Below, piece after piece: positions 27,101 to 38,132 of a DNA stretch of 64,000 nucleotides (its first letter is position 1; each line of letters begins with the position of its first letter). Made by a program: the position numbers and the translations under genes. The stretch spans positions 153,497 to 217,496 of the forward strand of contig JAHBWE010000019.1 of assembly GCA_019637155.1 (NCBI GenBank). Direction: 5' to 3'. The notes under the pieces were generated by a model. That model did not search any database, was not told where the DNA came from, and saw only the letters and a list, made by a program, of their open reading frames with translations. This stretch comes from Labilithrix sp. (GTDB lineage Bacteria; Myxococcota_A; Polyangia; Polyangiales; Polyangiaceae).

Positions 27101-28823
27101 TGCGAGCGTTGTAGCCAAGTTGCTCTGCGAGTCGCGTGTTGATCGCGTCGAGGTAGAGGTTGAAGACGGCCGAGATGCCGTGGAAGCCTCGTGGCAAACG
27201 CCGATGTCCTTCCGCGTGCAGTCCTCGGCACAGTGTCTTCAGGAACAGCGGGTTCTGGAACTCGGGTGCGAGGAGCGGCGTCGACGGAAGCTCCAAACCG
27301 TAGTGGATGAAGAATGTCTTGGTGGCGTCGTACTCGTGCCCATGAAAGCCGTGATGTGTCACGAGCAACGCCCTGTTTCGCACCTCTTCAGGGATGACCG
27401 CGTCCTCGTATGAACTGCGCACCGACAGCACGACGCCAAGCCAGGGGGACCTCTCGACCTGAGCCAAGAATGCAGCCAAGTGGCTCGGCCAGATCGCGCG
27501 CCCAGTCCCTTCGTTGATCGCGTCGATGACGATGAGCGCTCGATCACCACTTGCCTGCGCTGCTGCCTCCAGCGCTCCAATGAAATCCTCCGCAGCTAGC
27601 CCCGCCAGATCGAGGTGCTGCATGACCTGGGACCAGGGCGCGTCGTTGCTGACGAAGCGCTGTCCCATCAGCAAGACCGTTGGTTGGTGAGCCTCGATGC
27701 GTCGCCTCACCACGTCACAGAGGAGATGCGTCTTGCCCGTACCTGCACTTCCTCTCAGGACGAACGCGGTGCTTCCAGCCAACTCGTCGGCGCGGCGCAA
27801 CGACTCGGTCGCTTCGCGCAACGCCCGCTCTAGGCGTCGAACGGAGTAGCCGCGCTCTCGGAATGGGTTCGTCCGATACTGGCCGTGGCCGCTTCCATCC
27901 TTGGGCAGTTGCTCGTCATGCTCCCTGGCGCGCTTCTCGAGGTGCGCGGAAAGGGCCTGCAGCGGCGTGCTGGTCGCTTCGATCTTCTCGATGACCGGGG
28001 TGAAGGGCAGCGGCCCCGCCGCAACGTGCGAGAGCGCGCCAAATGCGTCCAACACGGTTTGGACGACATTCGAGACGCTCGCTGTCATCGTCGCAGCTTC
28101 GGCGTCCACGACTGGGTGCTCCGAGTAGCGAGCCGCCTGTAGGCCCTCTCTCACGGGTATGGCCAACCTCTTGATCCGGTTGAAGAACGTCTGCGTTCTT
28201 CCGAAGGCATCAAGGTCTTCTGCAATCGGCAGCTCGACATGGACCTCGGGCGTGTACCGTGGGCCCGCTGCCCTTATGGCCTCGTCGAGCCGCGCGGTGA
28301 ACCAGGCTCCGTCGAAGCCTCGCTTGTCGAACCAAAAGCGAACCCGTCCAACGTTCTCGGTTCGAGCGAGGCGTTCCAGCATCTCGCTGCTACCCCACCA
28401 GACGAACTCGATGGTTCGATTCTTCGCCTGGGCCCACCCGTGCCACTTCGCAACGTGCTCGTCCCAGCGGTCCTTCGCAGACTTCCGCCCATCGATGCGC
28501 CCATCAGGCAAATCAAGCGGGACGCAAACGTGGTATCGAACCAAGCGTGGGTGCTTCTCGATCGCGGCCTCGATGGAGTGGTCCATCTGCTGCCACTGCG
28601 AATCACCGAGGGTGTCGAAGTATTTCGATTGCCAGCCCCATTCCGTCCCATCAGCAAGGACCGCGTAGCACTCGACGCCCGCATCCGGCGTTCCCTTCCG
28701 AACGAACTGCGCCCCAGCAGGAGCCTCAGCACGAGCAAGCTGCGAACAGAGTTCCTCGAAGCCCTTCTCTCGTCCACCGTTGAGCGGTCGAATCGCGGTC
28801 CAGTCGAGAGTGATGCCGCTCAT
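24153..28823 (-). CDS. Nuclease-NTPase fusion, 1556 aa (Avs-like STAND candidate)
   Basis: Start is ATG 28823 (MSGITLDWTAI), coupled by ATGA to the metallopeptidase gene. Residues about 18-110 look like a PD-(D/E)XK nuclease: Glu23, then PDAGVE (Asp47, Glu51) and WGWQSK (Gln65, Lys67). A P-loop NTPase follows with Walker A GSAGTGKTHLL (358-368), Walker B ALIVIDAINEG (429-439) and a sensor-like VVLSVRSSYED. The remaining ~1000 residues are helical repeats and an unrecognised C-terminal region (WIAYHEMMAFLSDHFQYREE, then aromatic-rich segments). Nuclease plus STAND-like ATPase plus long C-terminal sensor is the plan of Avs (AVAST) antiviral proteins, but I cannot assign it to a numbered Avs type. 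It is visibly less GC-rich than its neighbours. Confidence 0.78.
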   Translation of the reverse strand: MSGITLDWTAIRPLNGGREKGFEELCSQLARAEAPAGAQFVRKGTPDAGVECYAVLADGTEWGWQSKYFDTLGDSQWQQMDHSIEAAIEKHPRLVRYHVCVPLDLPDGRIDGRKSAKDRWDEHVAKWHGWAQAKNRTIEFVWWGSSEMLERLARTENVGRVRFWFDKRGFDGAWFTARLDEAIRAAGPRYTPEVHVELPIAEDLDAFGRTQTFFNRIKRLAIPVREGLQAARYSEHPVVDAEAATMTASVSNVVQTVLDAFGALSHVAAGPLPFTPVIEKIEATSTPLQALSAHLEKRAREHDEQLPKDGSGHGQYRTNPFRERGYSVRRLERALREATESLRRADELAGSTAFVLRGSAGTGKTHLLCDVVRRRIEAHQPTVLLMGQRFVSNDAPWSQVMQHLDLAGLAAEDFIGALEAAAQASGDRALIVIDAINEGTGRAIWPSHLAAFLAQVERSPWLGVVLSVRSSYEDAVIPEEVRNRALLVTHHGFHGHEYDATKTFFIHYGLELPSTPLLAPEFQNPLFLKTLCRGLHAEGHRRLPRGFHGISAVFNLYLDAINTRLAEQLGYNARTPLVRQAVDAFAAALVNAGERWLPLEQASRVVDALLPNREFERSLFRGLIVEGVLAEDTPLREGARRDVVYVAYERLADHLVAKALLDNVPAPHDWSSAFSEDGALAAVTADEHVTPGLLEALFIQVAERTDSELLKFAPKLATRWGADEAFRQSLIWRNNAAFSEATQEVLNDLCGSDQDLHETLEILLTVATVPGHPLNANFLDRRLREDAMADRDAWWSTYLYSAWGGHGAVDRLVDWAWALGSDVGIADEAVDLCGIALAWMLTTSHRFLRDRATKALVNLYTGRLAGMVRLVDRFADVDDPYVTERVYAVAYGVAMRSADADAVGRLAASVYSRVFASGSPPPHVLLRDYARGVVERALHLGSTIEFDAALIRPPYKSEWPTIPSEEDVKPLLPDWSKGSHDSRDLEWSRNVIGTSVTDFGDFARYIIGTNSSAGSREYLSLRLDEPPWAPPPSPAEKLTALVANFSDDELSAWQAFDVADRAHAAASSEFVRAWLDQREGADGQPALDLSNQETLEAELEKDCPPELVSLGKARDEAERALEASLSAEHAARLSAIRDAKENQHTASRPPRFDLGQVQRYILKRVFDLGWTVERFGHFDRFVVRSDGRAASKPERMGKKYQWIAYHEMMAFLSDHFQYREEFREDGDQCYQGPWQNHLRDIDPSCTLRALPGGTSWDGHTPAWWGAAPYAAWGHGASPKDWVAKVDDLPKVEDLLVCVNPADGSHWLNGHGYFNWKEEAPPDQRPIDVARGELWYIANAYLIRTSDADAFLKWAETVDFMGRWMPDPPHVTGMFLGEHGWAPASRYFQSAYYGDDGWTQPGQGCPVRLRQVAVEYLNESSGFDCSVDDGYTVRLPAEEVMTKLGLHSTGRGTEFATSSGQVVALDPTASAPGPSTLLLRADALQELQHREQLTMCWAVLGEKRILSAGFDRPHHPALRLSGAYVLDGVAIKGFVKRMLDEYAEGGPTLIDIDRSEP

Positions 28824-29158
28824 GACGCGCCCCTCCCGCAGTTCAAGCGCGGCATCCCACGCTGCTCTTCGAGCTCGCGCCAGCCCGGCACGTGGGCGCT
28901 CATGAGCGCCTTGAAGAGGCGCCCGTGCGTCGGCACGCGCAGGTGCAGCAGCTCGTGGGCGATGACGAAGTCCTGGAAGCGCGGGTCCTGGTCGACGAGA
29001 TCGCTCGCCAGCGTGACGGTGCCTGCCGACGAGCACGAGCCCCACTTCCGCCGCATGTCCTGCACGCGGATTACCCTAGGGTTCACACGCAGCTTCACTG
29101 CCCAAGCCAAGGCTCGGCGTCGAAGCTCCTGCGTGGGGTAGAGGGAGGTCTTCATCAT
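28820..29158 (-). CDS. YgjP-like M48-type metallopeptidase (short)
   Basis: The 112-residue protein contains the zinc-metallopeptidase motif HELLH in FQDFVIAHELLHLRVPTHGR, preceded by the RRKWGSCSSAGTVTLASDLV segment diagnostic of YgjP/DUF45 proteins. YgjP is about 170-230 residues; this copy keeps only the catalytic half. DUF45/YgjP peptidases are regularly encoded beside hsdR genes, where their role is unknown. It starts 3 bp after the hsdR stop and overlaps the NTPase start by 4 bp, so it is fully embedded in the operon. The third zinc ligand, a downstream His, is in VPTHGRLFKALM. Confidence 0.88.
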   Translation of the reverse strand: MMKTSLYPTQELRRRALAWAVKLRVNPRVIRVQDMRRKWGSCSSAGTVTLASDLVDQDPRFQDFVIAHELLHLRVPTHGRLFKALMSAHVPGWRELEEQRGMPRLNCGRGAS

Positions 29159-29161
29159 CGG

Positions 29162-32094
<2,933 letters not shown>

Positions 32095-32098
<4 letters not shown>

Positions 32099-32672
32099 GA
32101 GCTAACCCTTGGCGAGAGACTCGCAAGCGCGAGCCGCGAAACCGGAACCTCGCCAGAAGTCAGTTGTTGAAGCAGGACCGAAGATAGCTTCGTCAGCACA
32201 TCTGCCTTCTTCCTGAGGAGAGTAAGCTCCTGGTCGACGTCGCGGAGCACGTGCGCGATCTGAACTTGCTCCTCGATGGTCGGAGGAATCTGAATCGTCT
32301 TCTCCTTGAGAATCGTGAAGTGCCTGTTGTAGCCACGACTTGGCAGGTCGATCGCCCTGCACGCGTAGTAGAAATACAGAGGATCGATGCCCGCCTTGGG
32401 CCGAAGAAGCTGCGTGCCGTCGGCACCTCGGACAAACGGGAAATCAACGAACTTGAAAACGCGAGTGTGATCTCCGAACACGATCACCGGCAGCGGCGCC
32501 GAGATGACTCCTTCGGGGTTGTCCGTCCAGCCAGCAATGAGATCTTGCCCTTGATCGACGATCGGATACGCCCCTTCGGCGCGATAGTCCTTCGTCTGAA
32601 GCTTGACCCCTGTAGGCAGCGAAACGCGTTCGAGGCATTGCTCGACGGTAGGGGAGTTCCAGCTAGATGCGG

Positions 32673-32676
<4 letters not shown>
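32095..32676 (-). CDS. hsdS: Half-size type I specificity subunit (single target-recognition domain)
   Basis: The 193-residue protein contains one target-recognition domain (residues 1-150: EQCLERVSLPTGVKLQTKDY, IVFGDHTRVFKFVDFPFV). One conserved helix follows (IPPTIEEQVQIAHVLRDVDQ ELTLLRKKADVL, about 130-170). Normal HsdS has two such halves (about 400-450 aa) and reads a bipartite asymmetric site. Single-TRD forms are known to dimerise and then read a palindromic bipartite site. Both neighbours overlap by ATGA, so it is not a broken gene caused by a nearby insertion. GC content here is clearly lower than in hsdM and hsdR, as expected for a frequently exchanged specificity gene. Confidence 0.92.
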
Positions 32677-34544
<1,868 letters not shown>

Positions 34545-34580
34545 GTTTGCTATAATTGCGATATCGCATTTCGCTGTCAA
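34545..34580 (-). promoter_or_regulatory. hsd operon promoter with palindromic operator; leaderless start
   Basis: On the minus strand TTGACA (34575-34580) is followed after exactly 17 bp by AATTAT (34552-34557), a good sigma-70 pair. The spacer contains the perfect palindrome TGCGATATCGCA (34557-34568). The expected transcription start, 6-8 bp past the -10, falls on or next to the hsdM ATG at 34544, and no Shine-Dalgarno sequence precedes it, so the mRNA is probably leaderless. The palindrome is the natural binding site for HsdM's own XRE domain. Confidence 0.6.
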
Positions 34581-34672
34581 GAGGGGATCAGGCTGCTCTC
34601 CTGCGCAGTACGCAGCCTCTGTGGGGTGGACCAGGCCTTGACGGGTGGTCAGGTCGTGCGCACCCAGAGCCG

Positions 34673-35388
34673 GTGCCGTCGTCCGCACGAACCACCACCC
34701 GAAAGTCGCCCGCGCGCCGACGGTCGAACCCGCAGACGCTCCTGGTCCTCCACTTCGACGCCGACAAACTTCGCGCCGACCATCTTCACCTCGGGGAGAT
34801 CGCGGCGGTGACGGCGACCATCTCCGGGCTTGCACTTGGTGGGCGCACCGTCGTCGAAGACGCCACGACCACGTCGGACCTCATGAGCAAGCTCGCGCGC
34901 TTCGCCGAGGATGGGATGACCTTCGACGTGATCGTCGCCGTCGGCCACTCGAACGCCGACGGCATTCGCGTCGCGAGCGACCTGTTCATGCCGTGGGCGT
35001 CGTTCGCGCAAATGCTCAAGCCGCTCAAGCCACGCCGCTTGCTTCTCGTCGCCTGCCAAGCTGGGCGCGCCAACGCAGGACAGGCGCTCTTCGATGGTCT
35101 GCGTGAGCTGCGCCGGATCTATGCCTGCCCGGTCAACGCGTCGAAGGACTTCGGCGCGGCGATGATGTTCGCGATCCCGTACGTCGTCTCGGAGCGCCGC
35201 CCGAAGGATCGCCACGTGGCGTGGTCGCAGGCGGCAACCATCGCGCTGACGGGCGGCAGCTTCGCGAGTGGCGGCGCACCACCGACAAGGGGAACCCGGA
35301 CGCGGCGATCTATGATCTTCTGGCCTTCGCCGCCGATCCCGTCGCACGCGCGGTGCCACAGCTTCTCGGCTCCTTGTTTCGCCGGTGA
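34673..35388 (+). pseudogene. Caspase-like (His/Cys dyad) gene with one frameshift
   Basis: From GTG 34673 the frame reads QTLLVLHFDADKLRADHLHL, then FDVIVAVGHSNADGIRVASD and RRLLLVACQAGRANAGQALF. A GHS histidine and an ACQAG cysteine 50-60 residues apart, each after a hydrophobic strand, are the hallmark of caspase/CHAT-fold peptidases. The frame runs into nonsense at about 35275. A shift there restores WRRTTDKGNPDAAIYDLLAF, then AADPVARAVPQLLGSLFRR and a stop at 35388, so a single-base deletion (or sequencing error) breaks an otherwise complete ~238-residue protein. It diverges from hsdM and abuts the recombinase unit. Whether it is an effector linked to the defence operon is inference. Confidence 0.6.
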
Positions 35389-35401
35389 TGTTGCCGCGTG
35401 G

Positions 35402-35785
35402 CTACCAGGCCGCCTTCAGCCCCTCCCACCGCCGCCGCTGCTCCTGCCAGTCGATCGTCCCGAGCACCGCCTCGCGCAGGCCGCGCTCGCTCACTGGCTG
35501 GGCGCCCGGGGGCAGCTCGAGGAAGAGGATCTCCTCCTGCACCTCGGGCGCGAGGAGGAGCAGGTCCATGAGCTGGGTGACGCGGGCGCGCGTGAAGCCG
35601 AGCTGCCGAGCCATGTCTGCAAAGTCGGCGAACTCCCCGCGCTCGAGCCGGCGGCGCAGGGCGTGCGCGAGGGCGAGCTGGCGGGCGACGCGCGCAGGGT
35701 AGCGCCGCGTCGGGGCTCGCTTCGCGGCCTGCTGGTGCTGACGCCAGGCGCGGCCGCCCTGGAACGTGATAACGACCTCGGTCAC
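35402..35785 (-). CDS. Small HTH protein coupled to the serine recombinase
   Basis: The 127-residue protein has a basic N-terminus and a ParB/KorB-like helix-turn-helix (ADMARQLGFTRARVTQLMDL). An acidic/Pro-rich region (LAPEVQEEILFLELPPGAQP) and a conserved-looking RGLREAVLGTIDWQEQRRRW end follow. The start overlaps the recombinase stop by ATGA (35782-35785). Small proteins with this pattern regularly follow DUF2924-associated recombinases in Myxococcota and Planctomycetota and may act as a directionality or regulatory factor (inference). Confidence 0.78.
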   Translation of the reverse strand: MTEVVITFQGGRAWRQHQQAAKRAPTRRYPARVARQLALAHALRRRLERGEFADFADMARQLGFTRARVTQLMDLLLLAPEVQEEILFLELPPGAQPVSERGLREAVLGTIDWQEQRRRWEGLKAAW

Positions 35786-37341
35786 GGCGCGGCCTCCGTC
35801 GTCGGCTGCGGGCCGGGCGGCGGGGCAGGCTCGTGAACCGTAACCCGCAGCGTGCCGCTCTCGGGGTCGACGCCGACGCGCTCGATGAGGGCGCGCAGCA
35901 CCTCGCGGCGCTCCTCGGGCACGAGGGCCTCCCAGACCTCGTCGAAGGCGTCGAGCAGCTTGGCCACGTGCTCGCCCTCGGTGCGGAGGGTGGCGCAGGC
36001 GCGGAGGCGCCGCTCGAGGTCCGCGACACCTGCGCGGTGCTTGTCGGTCTCGCGTTCGAGCTCGCCGAGCCGCTCGGCGAGGAGTCGGCCGCCCGCGTCG
36101 ACGCTGCTGAAGGCACCGAGCAGGCGCTTCGCCTCGGCGCCGAGCTCGGTGATCCGCGCCTCGAGCCGGTCCTTGGTGGCGACCAGCTCGGCCTCGCCCG
36201 CGTCTCCCTCGGCTAGCGTCGCGAGGATGCGGTCCCGCAGTGCACCGCTCTTCGCCAGCGTCTTCACCTGCGCGACGACAGCGGCCTCGACGTCGTTCGC
36301 GTTGAGTAGGCCGGTCGGGCAGCGCAGCCCCTCCTGCGACGCGCGGCAGCGGTAGTAGCGGTAGCGCTGCTTCTTGTGGTTGTAGGCGTGGCTCGTGGTC
36401 ATCGCCGCGTCGCAGGGCAGGCAGCGAAGCAGCCCCGTCAGCAGTGACTCACTCCGTCGCGGGCGGCGCGTGCCGGCGCCGGCCGCACGCAGGTCGAGGG
36501 TGCGCTGCACGCGCTCGAAGACGTCGGGGTCGATGATGGGCTCGTGCTCGCCGAGGAAAAGGTCATCATTGTGGCGGACCTTGCCGACGTAGAGCGGGTT
36601 GCGGAGCAGCCGGTGGACGGCGTTCTTGTTGAAGGGGCGCCCGCGGGTCGTGCCGTCCTCGGCGACGCGCGTCCGCAGCGTGAGCCCGCGCGCATTGAGC
36701 CGCTGCGCCGTGAGCGCGATCGACAGGGTGCGCTCATAGAGCTCGAAGACCAGCTTCACGATGGCGGCCTCCTCGGGCACGACCTCGAGCGCGCGGCGCT
36801 GGCGGTCGACGCGGTAGCCGAGCACCAAGGGGCCGCCGGTCCACTTCCCCCGGCGCTTGGCGGCGGCGATCTTGTCGCGGGTGCGCTCGCTGATCAGCTC
36901 CCGCTCGAACTGCGCGAACGAGAGCAGGATGTGAAGCACGAGCCGGCCCATCGACGTCGAGGTATCGAAGTGCTGCGTGATGCTCACGAAGGCGACGCGG
37001 CGCTTCTCGAAGCGCTCGACCAGCCGCGCGAAGTCGAGCAGCGAGCGGCTGAGCCGGTCGACCTTGTAGACCATGACCGTGTCGACCTCGCCGCGCTCGA
37101 TGTCGTCCATGAGCCGCGTGAGCGCCGGGCGCTCGAGGTTGCCGCCCGTGAAGCCGCCGTCGTCGTAGCGCGTGGGCAGCGCCTTCCAGCCCTGGGCGGC
37201 CTGGCTCTTGATGAAGTGCTCGGCCGCCTCGCGCTGCGCGTCGAGCGTGTTGAAGTCGGAGTCCAGCCCCTCGGTCGTCGACTTGCGCGTGTAGATGGCG
37301 CAGCGGACGACCTTCGGCTCCTTCACGAGGGCCGAGCTCAT
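35782..37341 (-). CDS. Large serine recombinase
   Basis: The 519-residue protein begins with the resolvase catalytic domain: Ser21 in AIYTRKSTTEG, YDDGGFTGGNLERPALTRLM, and MVYKVDRLSRSLLDFARLV. The recombinase domain follows (RGKWTGGPLVLGYRVD) and a zinc ribbon with two CxxC-like pairs (LRCLPCDAAM, then YYRCRASQEGLRCP). A coiled-coil C-terminus follows. It would integrate and excise DNA at short att sites via Ser-DNA linkage. The start at 37341 overlaps the DUF2924 stop by ATGA. All catalytic residues look present. Confidence 0.95.
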   Translation of the reverse strand: MSSALVKEPKVVRCAIYTRKSTTEGLDSDFNTLDAQREAAEHFIKSQAAQGWKALPTRYDDGGFTGGNLERPALTRLMDDIERGEVDTVMVYKVDRLSRSLLDFARLVERFEKRRVAFVSITQHFDTSTSMGRLVLHILLSFAQFERELISERTRDKIAAAKRRGKWTGGPLVLGYRVDRQRRALEVVPEEAAIVKLVFELYERTLSIALTAQRLNARGLTLRTRVAEDGTTRGRPFNKNAVHRLLRNPLYVGKVRHNDDLFLGEHEPIIDPDVFERVQRTLDLRAAGAGTRRPRRSESLLTGLLRCLPCDAAMTTSHAYNHKKQRYRYYRCRASQEGLRCPTGLLNANDVEAAVVAQVKTLAKSGALRDRILATLAEGDAGEAELVATKDRLEARITELGAEAKRLLGAFSSVDAGGRLLAERLGELERETDKHRAGVADLERRLRACATLRTEGEHVAKLLDAFDEVWEALVPEERREVLRALIERVGVDPESGTLRVTVHEPAPPPGPQPTTEAAP

Positions 37342-37823
37342 GCCGCCCCCTTCACGCCGACCTTGAAGAACAAGAAGCCGTTCCAGCGCGACCCGGCGAT
37401 CTTGGTGGCGAGCGTCGAGAGGCTCGCGAAGCGCTCGCCGCGGTACTCGAAGCCCTCGGTCAGCACGCGCACCTCGTGGACCTCGCCGCGGAACTCGCGG
37501 CGCAGCACGGTGCCCACGGGAGGGAGGCGCGAGTCGCGGGCGCCGGTTTCGACGATGCTCACGCTCGCCACGTTCCGCGGTGGCCGGCGGCGCACGGGCG
37601 CCTTGTCCGCGAGCTCGACGGCGCGGGCCTTGGCCCTCGGCGAGAGGCCGCCGTAGCGCTGCTCCTGCATTCGGTAGGCGATGCGTTTGAAGAGATAGTC
37701 CTTGTTGCGGCTGGTGCTCTCCTCGCCGAAGACGGCGAGGTAGCGCTCGCGCAGCGCGGAGACGGGCAGCTCGCGCAGGGCGAGAATCTCGCGGATGAGC
37801 GGGTCGGCGGGCGTGTCGTTCAT
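37338..37823 (-). CDS. DUF2924 protein
   Basis: The 161-residue protein matches DUF2924: an N-terminal motif (LPVSALRERYLAVFGEESTS RNKDYLFKRI, residues 18-47) and a C-terminal part (RDSRLPPVGTVLRREFRGEV, then FEYRGERFASLSTLATKIAG SRWNGFLFF). The C-terminal half resembles small DNA-binding beta domains. DUF2924 is found almost only next to large serine recombinases, so a role as recombinase cofactor or directionality factor is likely (inference). It overlaps the recombinase by 4 bp downstream and the small upstream protein by 4 bp. The N-terminal motif recurs twice in the RHH protein at 45532. Confidence 0.9.
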   Translation of the reverse strand: MNDTPADPLIREILALRELPVSALRERYLAVFGEESTSRNKDYLFKRIAYRMQEQRYGGLSPRAKARAVELADKAPVRRRPPRNVASVSIVETGARDSRLPPVGTVLRREFRGEVHEVRVLTEGFEYRGERFASLSTLATKIAGSRWNGFLFFKVGVKGAA

Positions 37824-38011
37824 TGGGTGGTCTTCTCCTGGTTCGAGGCCGCGCCCATGACGGCTTCTGTCGCGCGAACTGGCAAGGCGTCGTTCTCGCG
37901 TTCAACAGTGCCGAGTTCGTGCGGGATGTCGGCGCCGAGCACGCGGCGCACGCCGCGCGCGAGGACGGCGGCGGCGATGCCGAGCCGGCGTTCGTAGTCC
38001 GTGGTGGCCAT
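37820..38011 (-). CDS. Small protein, first gene of the recombinase operon
   Basis: The 63-residue protein (MATTDYERRLGIAAAVLARG, then VRRVLGADIPHELG) has no recognised domain. It is supported by its 4-bp overlap with the DUF2924 start (37820-37823), high third-position GC, and its place at the head of a four-gene coupled operon. Being first, it could be the element's own regulator or a small accessory peptide. Confidence 0.65.
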   Translation of the reverse strand: MATTDYERRLGIAAAVLARGVRRVLGADIPHELGTVERENDALPVRATEAVMGAASNQEKTTQ

Positions 38012-38043
38012 GCGGGATGCAAAGGCACCGCGCCCGGTGAACA

Positions 38044-38090
38044 GGGGACAAGCGACCGCGATCGGTCCGCCTGCGTGCGCACCTGTCCCC
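38044..38090. promoter_or_regulatory. Inverted repeat in the divergent control region of the element
   Basis: GGGGACA (38044-38050) and TGTCCCC (38084-38090) face each other across 33 bp in the 121-bp gap between the recombinase operon and the primase gene. A shared operator for both divergent units is a plausible reading; no consensus supports it beyond symmetry and position. Confidence 0.35.
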
Positions 38091-38132
38091 CGCTCGTTCG
38101 CGCCGTGGCTTTGCCTGTCCGGAGATCGCCGC

